Below, piece by piece: positions 35,207 to 44,784 of a stretch of DNA of 64,000 bases. The position numbers and the translations under genes were made by a program. The notes beneath the pieces are model-generated. The model was not told where the DNA came from. It worked only from the letters and a program-made list of their open reading frames with translations, and did no database searches. Location: positions 682,001-746,000 of the forward strand of contig NZ_JAERRJ010000002.1 of NCBI RefSeq assembly GCF_016741815.1. The letters run 5' to 3'. This stretch comes from Nocardia acididurans. Lineage in GTDB: Bacteria; Actinomycetota; Actinomycetes; Mycobacteriales; Mycobacteriaceae. How positions within the stretch are numbered: position 1 is the first letter of the stretch; each line of letters opens with the position of its first letter.

Positions 35207-37557
35207 AATGCACCGCGACCCCGGACTGCCCGGGCACCATCGACGCCGACGGCTACTGCGACATCTGCGGTTTCCCACCGCGCCCCGCCACCCCCGAACC
35301 GACCGTCTGCCCGCAGCCCGGCTGCACCGGCGCGCTCATCGACGGCCGGTGCACCCGCTGCGGCGCCACGGTCGGCCCGCAACCCGCTGCCACCCCGGCG
35401 ACGGGTTCCGTTGTCTCGCAGGGCAGTGCGGCCTCCCGCGGCTCGGCGCGCTCGGTGCGCACCGGCAGCAGCACCTCGGGCTCCACCCGGGGCCGGTTGG
35501 GCGCGGGCATGGTGAACGTGCCGCGCGTCCCGCGCATCGACCCCTCGGAGGCGGTGCTGCAGGATCCCAAAGTCCCCGAGCACCAGCGTTTCTGCGGTAA
35601 CGGCCGATGCGGCCGCCCGGTGGGACGCGGCCGGGACGGCCAGCCGGGACGCGCGGAGGGTTTCTGCACGCACTGCGGCGCGAAGTACTCCTTCACGCCC
35701 AAACTGCGGGCGGGCGATCTGCTGGGCGGCCAGTACGAGGTGCTCGGGCCACTGGCACACGGTGGGCTCGGCTGGCTGTACCTGGCCGTCGACCACCGCC
35801 TGGAACGGCGTCCGGTGGTGCTCAAGGGCCTGCTCAACGAGGGCGACGCCAGCGCCATGCAGGCGGCGGTGGCCGAGCGCCGGTTCCTGGCCCTGGTCGA
35901 CCACCCGAATATCGTCCGGATCCAGAACTTCACCGAACATCCTGGGGCGGACGGTGTTCCGGTCGGCTACATCGTCATGGAATATGTCGGCGGCACCTCG
36001 CTCAAACAGCTGCTGCGCCGTCATCGCGATATCGAGGGCAGTTATCTGCCGCCGGATCACGCCATCGCCTACATTCTGGAAATGCTTCCGGCCCTCGGCT
36101 ATCTGCATTCGCGCGGTCTCGCGTACTGCGATTTCAAGCCGGACAACGTGATGCAGACCGACGAGCAGCTCAAGCTCATCGACATGGGCGCGGTCATCGC
36201 CATGGACGATCAGAAGAGCGATGTCTTCGGCACACCCGGCTACCAGGCGCCGGAGATCGCCGAGACCGGGCCGACCGTGGCCTCGGAGGTCTACACGGTG
36301 GGCCGCACCCTCGCCGTCCTCATGATGCGGGTGCCCGCCGAGCACGGCCGCCTCGGCCCGCTGCCCGGCGCCGACACCGAACCACTACTGGCCCAGCATG
36401 ATTCGCTGTACCGGCTGCTGCTGCGCGCGACAGATCCCGATCCGGATGCGCGCTTCTCCTCCATGGAGGAGATGGCCGATCAGCTCACCGGCGTCCTGCG
36501 CGAGGTGCTCTCGCTGCAGGAGGGCCGTCCGCATCCGGGCCTGTCGAGCCGATTCGGGCCGCCGCGCAAGACCTTCGGCGTCGGCGACGCCGTCCCCGAC
36601 GATCCCGGCGCGCTCATCGCGGCCCTGCCGGTGCCGCTGGTCGACCCGTACGACTCCGCCGCCACCCTGCTGGCCAGCACCAGCGCCGTCACCCCGGCCG
36701 ATCTGGAACGCGAGCTCACCGCGGGCCTGCAGTCGGTGGTGACGGCACGCACCGAATCGGTCGAGCTGCCGCTCCGATTGATCCGCGCCGCACTGGAATT
36801 CGGCGACGCCGCCGACGCCCTGCGCCGGCTCGAGGAGGCCGAGCTCAACGATCTGCTCACCGACGACTGGCGGCTCACCTGGTATCGCGGTCAGGCACGA
36901 CTGCTCGAACGCGACTGGGCTTCCGCGGCAGCCGAATTCGACACCCTCTACACGGCGCTGCCCGGCGAGCCCGCACCCAAGCTCGCACTGGCCGTCACCG
37001 CCGAACTCATGGCGCACCACGCCGACGGCTCCGATCCCGCACCGGCCCGCGGGCGCGCGGCCGCCTACTACGACATGGTGTGGCGCACCGACCGCACCTA
37101 CACCAGCGCCGCCTTCGGCGCGGCCCGGCTGCGCCGCGCGGCCGGTGACCGCAGGGGTGCGGTGGAGGTCCTCGATCAGGTCGATCCGGCGTCGGCGGTC
37201 TATACCGAGGCCCGGGTCGCGGCCGTGGACACGCTGCTGGCCGTGGACCGGCAGGGCGAACTCACCGAACCGCTGCTGCGCGACGCGGGAGCCCGCATCT
37301 CCGCCCTCGTCATCGATTCGAACCGGCGGCGGGCGCAGGCCCGGCTGCGAGTACTCGACGCCGCCCTGCAATGGCTACGCCTGGGCCGGGTACCCGTGGA
37401 GCACGCACCCCTGCTCGACGTACCGCTGGACCAGAACGGGGTGCGCACCGGCCTGGAGCGCTGCTACCGCGACCTGGCCCACGAGACCGACGACCTATGG
37501 GAACGGATCGCCCTGGTCGAACAGGCCAACGCCGTGCGACCGAGGACGACCCTGTGA
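35203..37557 (+). CDS. pknG: PknG-type Ser/Thr protein kinase with N-terminal zinc ribbons
   Basis: A 784-residue cytosolic kinase. Order: two short Cys4 ribbons (about 1-55, GYCDICGFP and CTRCG), a disordered linker, a rubredoxin-like Cys pair set (about 125-165, RFCGNGRCG and FCTHCG), a kinase domain (about 175-435, loop AHGGLGWLY, ATP Lys in VVLKGL, catalytic CDFKPDN, IDMGAV in place of DFG) and a TPR region (about 550-750). Mycobacterial PknG (about 750 residues) has the same plan without the first ribbons. There it phosphorylates GarA to steer glutamate metabolism. The His of the usual HRD motif is replaced, as in known PknG. Confidence 0.93.
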   Translation: MKCTATPDCPGTIDADGYCDICGFPPRPATPEPTVCPQPGCTGALIDGRCTRCGATVGPQPAATPATGSVVSQGSAASRGSARSVRTGSSTSGSTRGRLGAGMVNVPRVPRIDPSEAVLQDPKVPEHQRFCGNGRCGRPVGRGRDGQPGRAEGFCTHCGAKYSFTPKLRAGDLLGGQYEVLGPLAHGGLGWLYLAVDHRLERRPVVLKGLLNEGDASAMQAAVAERRFLALVDHPNIVRIQNFTEHPGADGVPVGYIVMEYVGGTSLKQLLRRHRDIEGSYLPPDHAIAYILEMLPALGYLHSRGLAYCDFKPDNVMQTDEQLKLIDMGAVIAMDDQKSDVFGTPGYQAPEIAETGPTVASEVYTVGRTLAVLMMRVPAEHGRLGPLPGADTEPLLAQHDSLYRLLLRATDPDPDARFSSMEEMADQLTGVLREVLSLQEGRPHPGLSSRFGPPRKTFGVGDAVPDDPGALIAALPVPLVDPYDSAATLLASTSAVTPADLERELTAGLQSVVTARTESVELPLRLIRAALEFGDAADALRRLEEAELNDLLTDDWRLTWYRGQARLLERDWASAAAEFDTLYTALPGEPAPKLALAVTAELMAHHADGSDPAPARGRAAAYYDMVWRTDRTYTSAAFGAARLRRAAGDRRGAVEVLDQVDPASAVYTEARVAAVDTLLAVDRQGELTEPLLRDAGARISALVIDSNRRRAQARLRVLDAALQWLRLGRVPVEHAPLLDVPLDQNGVRTGLERCYRDLAHETDDLWERIALVEQANAVRPRTTL

Positions 37558-38669
37558 CCGCCCGCTGCGTGGGCTGCGGAACCGCCGCCGCCCCGACCGA
37601 CCGCTTCTGTGAGGCCTGTGGAATGAAACTGATCACCAAGCGCATCGCGCTGCCGCCCAGGAACACCGACGACGCCGAGGACGCCGACCCGCCCCTGGGT
37701 ACCAGCCGCAACACGACCCTGCGCCCGCCCTACACCGGCACCACGCTCTCCTATGATCCGCAGGCGCCCGCCGCCTGTGAGTCCTGTGCCGGAACGCATT
37801 TCGACACCGACGGGTACTGCGTCGGCTGCGGGCAGCTGGGCCGCGAACACGACCGCTTCGACGCCGTACTGGGACCGGTCTGCCTGGTGACCGATCGCGG
37901 AATCGCGCACGCCCGCAACGAGGACGCGGTGGCCGCGGCGATTCTGGACGGCGATCGGCCCGGCGCCCCGGCGGCTCTCGTGATCGCGGTATGCGACGGC
38001 GTCTCCACCTCCGAGGACCCGCAGGCCGCCTCCGGCGCGGCCGTGCGCGCCGGGGTGGACGCCGCCCTCACCGCACTCGGAGCCGGGGAATCCGCCGAGG
38101 ATTCGGTGATGGCCGGGCTGGCCGCCGCCGCACAGGCCGTCCGCGATGTCGGCACCCCGGACGGCCGCTCACCCTCCTGCACCTATGTCTCGGCCGTGGT
38201 GCGCTACGACGAGTTCGGCGGAGCCCGAATCACCGTCGCGAATGTCGGCGACAGCCGGGCATATTGGCTGCAGCCGGGCCCGGACGATTCCCGTCGGCTC
38301 ACCCTCGACGACTCCCTCGCCCAAGCCCTGGTCGAGACCGGAGTCATGAACGAGGAGGCCGCCATGGACGCACCGCACGCCCATGTGCTGACCCGCTGGC
38401 TGGGCGCGGACGGCGAGAATCCGCCGTGGGGCGCGGACTGTGTGCGCCGCTTCGACGCCACCGAACCCGGCGTGCTGCTGCTGTGCACCGACGGGCTGTG
38501 GAACTACCTGCCCGACGCGCCCGGACTGGCCCGCATCGCCACCGGCAACGCACCGCTGTCGGCGGCCCGCGCGCTGGCCGACTACGCGCTGCTGGCCGGC
38601 GGCAAGGACAACATCACGGTCGCGCTGGTCCCGGTTCCCGTCGCCGATCCACAAGGAGAATCGCAGTGA
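37554..38669 (+). CDS. PP2C phosphatase with N-terminal zinc ribbons
   Basis: A 371-residue protein from a GTG overlapping the pknG stop. The N-terminus has a zinc ribbon (CVGCG...FCEACG), a linker and a second Cys4 ribbon (CESCAGTHFDTDGYCVGCG, about 75-95). The PP2C domain (about 110-365) has HARNEDAVAAA, IAVCDGVSTSED, VGDSRAYWL, LLLCTDGLWNY and GGKDNITVAL. It should reverse PknG phosphorylation. The second ribbon resembles those of the neighbouring kinase and FHA protein, consistent with recruitment to one complex. Confidence 0.92.
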   Translation: MTARCVGCGTAAAPTDRFCEACGMKLITKRIALPPRNTDDAEDADPPLGTSRNTTLRPPYTGTTLSYDPQAPAACESCAGTHFDTDGYCVGCGQLGREHDRFDAVLGPVCLVTDRGIAHARNEDAVAAAILDGDRPGAPAALVIAVCDGVSTSEDPQAASGAAVRAGVDAALTALGAGESAEDSVMAGLAAAAQAVRDVGTPDGRSPSCTYVSAVVRYDEFGGARITVANVGDSRAYWLQPGPDDSRRLTLDDSLAQALVETGVMNEEAAMDAPHAHVLTRWLGADGENPPWGADCVRRFDATEPGVLLLCTDGLWNYLPDAPGLARIATGNAPLSAARALADYALLAGGKDNITVALVPVPVADPQGESQ

Positions 38670-39994
38670 GTTCAGTTGCCGATACCGGGATCTCGGTCGC
38701 CGTCGATCAGAACGAATACCTCGCCGAGGGGGCGCGCACGGTCGACGCCATCGTGACCGTGGAGATCACCGAGGCGCTCACCGTGGCGGTGCCGCAGCAG
38801 GAGCGGGTCGAGATCCTCATCATCGACTGTTCCGGATCCATGGGAAGCGGCGACAAATTCGCCGGTGCGCGCCGTGCCACCCTGGCCGCGCTGGATGTGC
38901 TGCCCGACGGCACCCGCTTCGCCATCGTGGAGGGCACCGACAAGGCCAAGGTGGTGTTCCCCGAGAACGGCGCGACCGTCGCGGCCGACGCGCGCTCGCG
39001 GGCCGCGGCCCGCCGCACCCTCGACACCCTGCACCCGCACGGCGGCACCGCCATCGGCACCTGGCTGGGTTTGTCGCGCAAGATCGCCGAGCAGTATCCG
39101 AACGCGATGGTGCACGCCATCCTGCTCACCGACGGACGCAACGAACACGAGAAGCCCGAACGGCTCGCCCGCGAGATCCGTTCCTCCGAAGGCGTTTTCA
39201 CCTGTGACTGCCGCGGCGTGGGCGGGGCCGGGAACGATTGGGAGGCCGAGGATCTGCGCTCCATCGCCTCGGCGCTGCACGGCACCGCCGACCTGGTGCG
39301 CACCCCCGACCTGCTGGCCGACGACTTCGCCGCCATGATGAAAGTGTCCATGTCCAAGGCGATTCCGGAACTCACCATGCGGGTGTGGACGCCGCAGAGC
39401 GACCGGGTCGCCTTCGTCAAGCAGGTCGCGCCCACCATCGAGGATCTCACCGGCCGCCGCACCGAGGTCTCCGCACAGGTCGGTGAATATCCGCTCGGCT
39501 CCTGGGGCGCGGAGGACCGCGACTACCACGTGCAGATCCAGGTGCAGCCCGCACCGGCCGGCAGCGAAAAGCTCGCGGCCCGAATCAGTGTCGTGGCGGG
39601 CACCGAACTCATCGGGCAGGGCTTGGTCAAAGCCGTCTGGACCACCGACACCGATAAATCCGCCCAGATCAGCCGCCGCGTCGCCCATTACACCGGGCAG
39701 GCCGAACTGGCACAGGCCGTCCAGGAGGGCCTGGCGGCGCGCAAACAGGGCGACAATGCCACCGCCACCGCCAAACTCCAGCGCGCCCTGCAACTGGCCA
39801 ACGAATCCGGCAACCAGGCCACCGCCAAACTGCTCGGCGCGGTCGTCGAAGTGGACGCACGCACCGGTACCGTCCGCCTGCGCGCCAGCATCGATCTCGA
39901 CGACGAACGCGCCCTGGACCTACGCTCGGGCACCACCGCGCGCGTCCGCAAGGGCGAAGCGACGGCCCGCGTACGCAAGGAGGAGGGTGCCTGA
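38666..39994 (+). CDS. von Willebrand factor A domain protein
   Basis: A 442-residue protein. The vWA domain (about 45-225) has an intact MIDAS metal site: DCSGSMGS, the Thr in HGGTAIGTWL and the Asp in LLTDGRN. A beta-rich domain (about 240-345) and a C-terminal helical hairpin region (about 350-400) follow. There is no signal peptide or membrane helix. In analogous kinase-phosphatase-FHA gene sets such vWA proteins act as metal-dependent scaffolds. GTG overlaps the PP2C stop, with AAGGAG just upstream. Confidence 0.9.
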   Translation: MSSVADTGISVAVDQNEYLAEGARTVDAIVTVEITEALTVAVPQQERVEILIIDCSGSMGSGDKFAGARRATLAALDVLPDGTRFAIVEGTDKAKVVFPENGATVAADARSRAAARRTLDTLHPHGGTAIGTWLGLSRKIAEQYPNAMVHAILLTDGRNEHEKPERLAREIRSSEGVFTCDCRGVGGAGNDWEAEDLRSIASALHGTADLVRTPDLLADDFAAMMKVSMSKAIPELTMRVWTPQSDRVAFVKQVAPTIEDLTGRRTEVSAQVGEYPLGSWGAEDRDYHVQIQVQPAPAGSEKLAARISVVAGTELIGQGLVKAVWTTDTDKSAQISRRVAHYTGQAELAQAVQEGLAARKQGDNATATAKLQRALQLANESGNQATAKLLGAVVEVDARTGTVRLRASIDLDDERALDLRSGTTARVRKGEATARVRKEEGA

Positions 39995-40758
39995 TGGCCG
40001 CCTGTCCCAAGGGCCATGAGTCGGACGCCACCGACTACTGCGATATCTGCGGGTGGCCCATGGAACAGTCGGCCGCACCCGGCGGCCCGCAAACCGTCGC
40101 CTGCCCCGAATGCGGTGTGCCCGTCGACGGTCGCTTCTGCGAGAACTGCGGATACGACATCGTGCTCGGCGGCCCACAACCCCGCCCCGGCACGTCCGCT
40201 CCGGCACCGCCCTCGTCCACTCCGGCCCCGTCCTCGGGCACTCCACCTGCTCCCGGATCGGCGATGAGATACCCTGTGCCGCAGCCGGTTTCGGTCGAGT
40301 CCGATCCGCACGAGATCGAGGGACGCACCATCGGCCCGCCGCCGCCGGGCCTGACATGGGTCGCGACCATCACCTCCGATCGCGCCCACTTTGACCGCAT
40401 GCGGGCGCAGAACGGGCCGGATCTGGCGCGGGTGGAGTTTCCGGACTACTACCCGGAACGGCGAATCCTGTTGAACGGCACCGATATCCTGATCGGCAAG
40501 AGCAGCGGCTCCCAGGGCCTGCACCCGGAGATCGATCTCTCCATTCCGCCGTCGGATATCGCCGTGTCGCGCTCACACGCGGTGCTACACACCACCGGCG
40601 ATGCGTTGACCGTCACCGATCTGGGGTCCACCAACGGCACCTGCCTCAATGGCAGCGCCCGGCCGATTCCCGCGAAAACGCCTGTGCCGCTGCGTCATGG
40701 CGACCGCATCCACCTGGGCGGCTGGACCACCATCACGGTTACGCTGGAATCGCGCTGA
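39994..40758 (+). CDS. FHA domain protein with N-terminal zinc ribbons
   Basis: A 254-residue protein. Two Cys4 ribbons (about 4-55, YCDICGWP and CPECG...FCENCG) precede a Pro/Ser/Ala-rich linker (about 60-105) and a C-terminal FHA domain (about 145-250) with SRSHAVLH, the phosphothreonine-binding core, and the GSTNGTCLNG loop. It is the likely phosphothreonine reader of the operon and could be a PknG substrate or target, like GarA in mycobacteria, although GarA has no ribbons. Its ATG shares one base with the preceding TGA. Confidence 0.92.
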   Translation: MAACPKGHESDATDYCDICGWPMEQSAAPGGPQTVACPECGVPVDGRFCENCGYDIVLGGPQPRPGTSAPAPPSSTPAPSSGTPPAPGSAMRYPVPQPVSVESDPHEIEGRTIGPPPPGLTWVATITSDRAHFDRMRAQNGPDLARVEFPDYYPERRILLNGTDILIGKSSGSQGLHPEIDLSIPPSDIAVSRSHAVLHTTGDALTVTDLGSTNGTCLNGSARPIPAKTPVPLRHGDRIHLGGWTTITVTLESR

Positions 40759-40761
40759 GGT

Positions 40762-41407
40762 TCATCGCACCGAGCGAATGGGAGCGACCGCGAGCGCGCC
40801 CAGCACCACGAGCACCCCACCGACCAGGAACAGCGGGGTGTAGCCGCCCAGGCTCACCACCGCCGAGGCCACGAACGGGCCGAGAATCTGCGGACCCGCA
40901 TTGGCCACATTGAGAACGCCCATATCGCGGGCGGCGTCCTCGGCGCTGGGCAGCACCATGGTGACCAGTGCGGTGTCCACGGCGCGACGAAGATCTTGCG
41001 CCGGTTCAGGCGATCCGACAACACCCCGCCTGCCACGGTGGACACCGCCATGGTGATCGCGCCGATCGGGGTCAGGATGGCCACGGCGTCTTCGGGTTCC
41101 AGCCCTTCAGGCAGCCGGATGCGGTCCTGCAGAATGTAGAGCTGGTATCCGGTCACCGCGAAGTATCCGAGCACCAGCAGCGCCCGCCCGATGAACGCCC
41201 ACCGGAAGTCGTGCTCTCGCAACGCACTCAGAAACGCCGCCGATCGATGCGCTCGATCTGCAACGGCAACAACACCATCGGGACACCCACGTAGACCGCG
41301 TACATCGCGGCGTTCCCGGTGAACAGCAGTGGAAGCAGGCCCCGGGTGGATGCGGGTGCGCCGGAGGAATCCTTGCCCGAGACGAGACCGGCTTCAGGAT
41401 GAGCCAC
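40762..41407 (-). pseudogene. MFS transporter pseudogene with internal deletions
   Basis: Read on the minus strand there are three in-order pieces in different frames. From a GTG at 41407: a first membrane helix (TGNAAMYAVYVGVPMVLLPL) up to QIERIDRR. Then, after a frame change near 41231-41240, AFLSALREHDFRWAFIGRAL, the start of the second half of an MFS protein, up to LNRRKIFV. Then, after another frame change near 40985, VDTALVTMVLPSAEDAARDM to the C-terminus. Compared with the family's ~410 residues, I infer that most of helices 2-6 and a segment around helices 8-9 are missing. It cannot encode a working transporter. Confidence 0.75.
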
Positions 41408-41532
41408 GATGAAATCCAGTGTGTCGCAGGGAGATAGGACCGAAGGAGAATGATCGCACGGAGTTGGGACCCGCCGCTGGTGCCCGTGGGCGGGGTACGA
41501 AGCGGCGGGCGTTGCGGCAGGGCCCGGACCGG

Positions 41533-43908
41533 TCAGGCGAGGTCGGCGGTGAGTGGCAGGGCCGTCACCGAAGTACCGATGTGGAGGGTGAAGACACCCG
41601 GTTCGACCACCCAGCCCGCGTCGGTCCAGTGTTCGAACGAACGCTGCGGCAGTTCGATGGTGACAGTGCGGGTTTCGCCCGGATCGACATCGACCGTGGC
41701 GAAGGCGGACAGCCAGCGCACCGGCCGGTCGACCGTGCTGTCGTCTCGGGAGAGGTAGGCCTGAACCACCTGGCGGCCCGGCCGGGTGCCGGTATTGGTG
41801 ACGGCGACGGTGGCGGTACGGCCGGAGACGGTCAGGTCCGCCAGTTCCCAGGTCGTGTAGCCGAGCCCGTGGCCGAACGGATAGGCCGGCGCCACACCGG
41901 ATTTCAGCCACGCCCGGTAGCCGATGTGAATGCCCTCGGCGTAGGGCAGGGAGTTGTCGGCGGCGGGTTGGGTGTTGTGCACCGGCACCTCGCTCATGAG
42001 CTTCGGCCAGGTGGTGGGCAGTCGCCCGCCGGGTTCGGCCGCACCGGTGAGCACATCGGCGAGGGCCGCCCCGAACTCCTGCCCGGGGAACCAGGTGAGC
42101 AGAACGGCGGCCACGTCGTCGCGCCACGGCATCTCCACGGGCGCACCGGAATTCACCACCACGACGGTGCGCGGGTTCACCGCGGCCACGGCGGCGACCA
42201 GGTCGTCCTGACGGCCTGGCAGGCGCAGCGTCTTGCGGTCGAAGCCCTCGGATTCGATCTGCTCGGTGGTGCCGACCACGACCACCGCCACCTCGCAGGT
42301 GCGCGCCAATTCCACTGCGGCGGCGAACTCCTCGTCGTCGGCGCGGCGCGGGCGGCCCACCGCGTAGGTGATGCCGAGGGCGGGCAGACCCGGCGCGGGG
42401 ATCAGTTCGATGCGCACGTCGAGCTCGTCGCCCGCGGCCAGGGTGCGAGTCACGAAGCGCTGCGGCGGATTCAGCAGCATCTCGACCGGATCGGTGCCCT
42501 CGGGCAGCACGGTGTCCGACAGCACCGTCTCACCGTCGACCTCGAGGCGCAGCGTGCCGACGGCGGCGAAGCCGATCCGCCATTCGCCCGCCACATCCGC
42601 GCGCAGCGTGCCACGCAGCTCGATGGCCTTGGCGCGCATGGCATTCGGATTCCCGAACAGCATGAGGCTGCCCGCTTCGCGATGCTCGGTGGCGAGGACG
42701 TCGTCCCCGTCCAGGTAGCGCAGCGTCAGGCCCGGCGTCCCGGTCTCCGGATCGGTGACCAGACTCATGGGCACCGGAATCATGTGATCGGTGAGGTGCA
42801 CGCCCGGCGTGTACACCACCGGCAGCACCTCGGACAGCCCTTCCACGGGCGAAGTCGTATGCGCGGGAATCACAGTCGCGCTGCCGCCGCCCATGAATCG
42901 CGGCTCCGCGGCCGCCGCGCCGAGCAGCGCCACCCGCGACGGTTCGCGCAGCGGCAGCGTTCCGTCATTGGCCACCAGCACCATGGCCTTGGCGGCGGCC
43001 TCGCGCACCAGCCGCGCGGCGGCCTCGTCACCGAAAGCCGGTACCTGCTGCGGCGTTCCGTCCAGCGCCCCGACGCGGAGGGCGAATCGCAGTATGCGCC
43101 GGACCTTGTCGTCGATGGCGGATTCGGGCACCTCGCCCTTGCGTACGGCCTCCTCCAGCGCCGCACCCCACAGCTCCCACGGACCCGGCATGGCGATGTC
43201 GTTGCCGTGCGCCGCGCCGGTGGTCGACCGCACGGCCGTCCAGTCCGACACCACGACGCCGTCGAATCCCCACTCGCCCTTCAACGGCTCGTCCAGCAGC
43301 GGATGCTCGGTCATGGTGGTGCCGTTGACGGAGTTGTAGGCGGCCATGACCATCCACGCCCCGGCTTGCACCGACCGCTCGAACGGGTACAGGTACAGCT
43401 CCCGCAGCGTGCGATCGTCGGCGATCACGTCGGCGGTGAAGCGCTCGGTCTCGGAGTCGTTGGCCACGTAGTGCTTCGGGCACGCGCTCACCCCGTGCGC
43501 CTGCACCGCCCGCACATAGGCCGCGGCCATCTCGCCGGTCAGCATGGGATCCTCGGAGAAGCATTCGAAATGCCTTCCGCCGAGCGGGGTTCGGTGCAGG
43601 TTGATGGTCGGCCCGAGCACCGCGTACACATCCTTGCGCCGGGCCTCGGCGGCGATGAGCCCACCGATCTCGCCGAGCAGTTCGCGATCCCAGGTGGCGG
43701 CCAGCGCGGTGCCCGACGGCAGGCTCACCGACGGGTCGCGCTCGTCCCACATCTCGCCGCGGACGCCGGACGGTCCGTCGGAGACCGGCATCTCGGCCAG
43801 CCCGATGCTCGGGTCTCCGGCGAAGCGGAAGACGCCGGACCCGGAGATCAGCTTGATCTTGGCCGATAGATCCAGCTTGCCGAGTAGGTCGTCGATGCGG
43901 TCGTTCAT
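41533..43908 (-). CDS. Beta-glucosidase, GH3 family with PA14 insertion
   Basis: A 791-residue glycosidase. GH3 N-domain (about 30-290) with the nucleophile Asp222 in VVVSDW. GH3 C-domain (about 320-600), interrupted by a PA14-like sugar-binding insertion (about 390-530). C-terminal Fn3-like domain (about 690-775). There is no signal peptide, so it acts inside the cell on imported beta-glucosides. Its start overlaps the end of the alpha/beta hydrolase gene upstream (4 bases). The neighbouring MFS pseudogene may once have brought in its substrate. Confidence 0.92.
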   Translation of the reverse strand: MNDRIDDLLGKLDLSAKIKLISGSGVFRFAGDPSIGLAEMPVSDGPSGVRGEMWDERDPSVSLPSGTALAATWDRELLGEIGGLIAAEARRKDVYAVLGPTINLHRTPLGGRHFECFSEDPMLTGEMAAAYVRAVQAHGVSACPKHYVANDSETERFTADVIADDRTLRELYLYPFERSVQAGAWMVMAAYNSVNGTTMTEHPLLDEPLKGEWGFDGVVVSDWTAVRSTTGAAHGNDIAMPGPWELWGAALEEAVRKGEVPESAIDDKVRRILRFALRVGALDGTPQQVPAFGDEAAARLVREAAAKAMVLVANDGTLPLREPSRVALLGAAAAEPRFMGGGSATVIPAHTTSPVEGLSEVLPVVYTPGVHLTDHMIPVPMSLVTDPETGTPGLTLRYLDGDDVLATEHREAGSLMLFGNPNAMRAKAIELRGTLRADVAGEWRIGFAAVGTLRLEVDGETVLSDTVLPEGTDPVEMLLNPPQRFVTRTLAAGDELDVRIELIPAPGLPALGITYAVGRPRRADDEEFAAAVELARTCEVAVVVVGTTEQIESEGFDRKTLRLPGRQDDLVAAVAAVNPRTVVVVNSGAPVEMPWRDDVAAVLLTWFPGQEFGAALADVLTGAAEPGGRLPTTWPKLMSEVPVHNTQPAADNSLPYAEGIHIGYRAWLKSGVAPAYPFGHGLGYTTWELADLTVSGRTATVAVTNTGTRPGRQVVQAYLSRDDSTVDRPVRWLSAFATVDVDPGETRTVTIELPQRSFEHWTDAGWVVEPGVFTLHIGTSVTALPLTADLA

Positions 43909-44753
43909 GCCAGCTCCCTCCAGAACGTGACGAGATCAGCGGATACCTGTTCGGGGACTTCCTCATTGGGCAGGTGGCCACTGCCCGGGTACTCCGCGGT
44001 CGCAGCGTGCAGCTGGGCCGCGAATGTCCGGTGCACCTGCGGGGCCCACAGGTCGTTCGTGTCGCCGAAGGCCACCAGAATCGGCACCCCGGCATCGCGC
44101 AGCACCGCCGGATCGGCGACCGGCGGAACCTCCATCACCTTCAGGATGCCCAGGATATTCGCCTGCTTCGTGGCCAGGATGCGCTTGTGCAGGAACTCCA
44201 CCTTCGCGGCGGGCAGCGGGTGCCCGGCGGCCTGCATGGCGGCGCTCATCTGCTGCCAGATCGATTCGGTCCCACCGGCTTCCACCATCTGGGCGACCAG
44301 CTGCGGCGGCGGGAAGTTGATGTCCTCCACCGAGGACGGGCCCGACGCCAGCAGGGTCAGGCTGCGGAACCGTTCCGGCTCGGCGATGACCGCGACCCGG
44401 GAGACGTAGCCGCCGAAGGAGTGTCCGACGAGGTGGACCGGCCCGCCCGGCGATACCTGATCGACCACGCGCAGCAGGTCACCGCTGAAGCCGTCCATGG
44501 TGTAGCCGGATATGTCGTCCGGCCCCTCGGACTGCCACTGCCCGCGCTGGTCGTAGGCGAAGGCGCGGTAACCCGCCGCGGCCAGCAGCGGCAGCAGGGT
44601 TTCGAAGTCTTCCTTGGAGCCCGTGAAACCCGGCACCAGCAGGACCGTTCCGAGCACCTCGGCGTCGGCGGGCGGGTTCACCTCCCAGGCGGCGAGTGTT
44701 CCGGCGGATCCTCTCAGCGTGATCGGCGTGATCGCGGGAGTGGCCTGGCTCAT
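43905..44753 (-). CDS. Alpha/beta hydrolase
   Basis: A 282-residue alpha/beta hydrolase with the oxyanion segment LLVPGFTGSKEDF, nucleophile VGHSFGGYVS, acid in VAFGDTNDLW and His in YPGSGHLPNEE. The substrate is unknown. ATG 44753 has GGAAGGA six bases upstream. It is divergent from a TetR gene across palindromic sites and couples to the GH3 gene downstream, so the TetR protein may control both. Confidence 0.88.
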   Translation of the reverse strand: MSQATPAITPITLRGSAGTLAAWEVNPPADAEVLGTVLLVPGFTGSKEDFETLLPLLAAAGYRAFAYDQRGQWQSEGPDDISGYTMDGFSGDLLRVVDQVSPGGPVHLVGHSFGGYVSRVAVIAEPERFRSLTLLASGPSSVEDINFPPPQLVAQMVEAGGTESIWQQMSAAMQAAGHPLPAAKVEFLHKRILATKQANILGILKVMEVPPVADPAVLRDAGVPILVAFGDTNDLWAPQVHRTFAAQLHAATAEYPGSGHLPNEEVPEQVSADLVTFWRELA

Positions 44754-44784
44754 CGGGGGTCCTTCCTCGTACGGCCCGGTACGG

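Noticed and set aside
32810..35278. Long minus-strand open frame opposite glnX, glnH and the coiled-coil gene
   Set aside because: Composition is that of antisense GC-rich sequence, and three well-supported genes lie on the other strand.
41419..43869. Very long open frame (over 800 codons) on the plus strand opposite the GH3 gene
   Set aside because: It is the mirror of a well-supported beta-glucosidase in high-GC DNA. Its product is His/Gly/Arg-rich with no domain.
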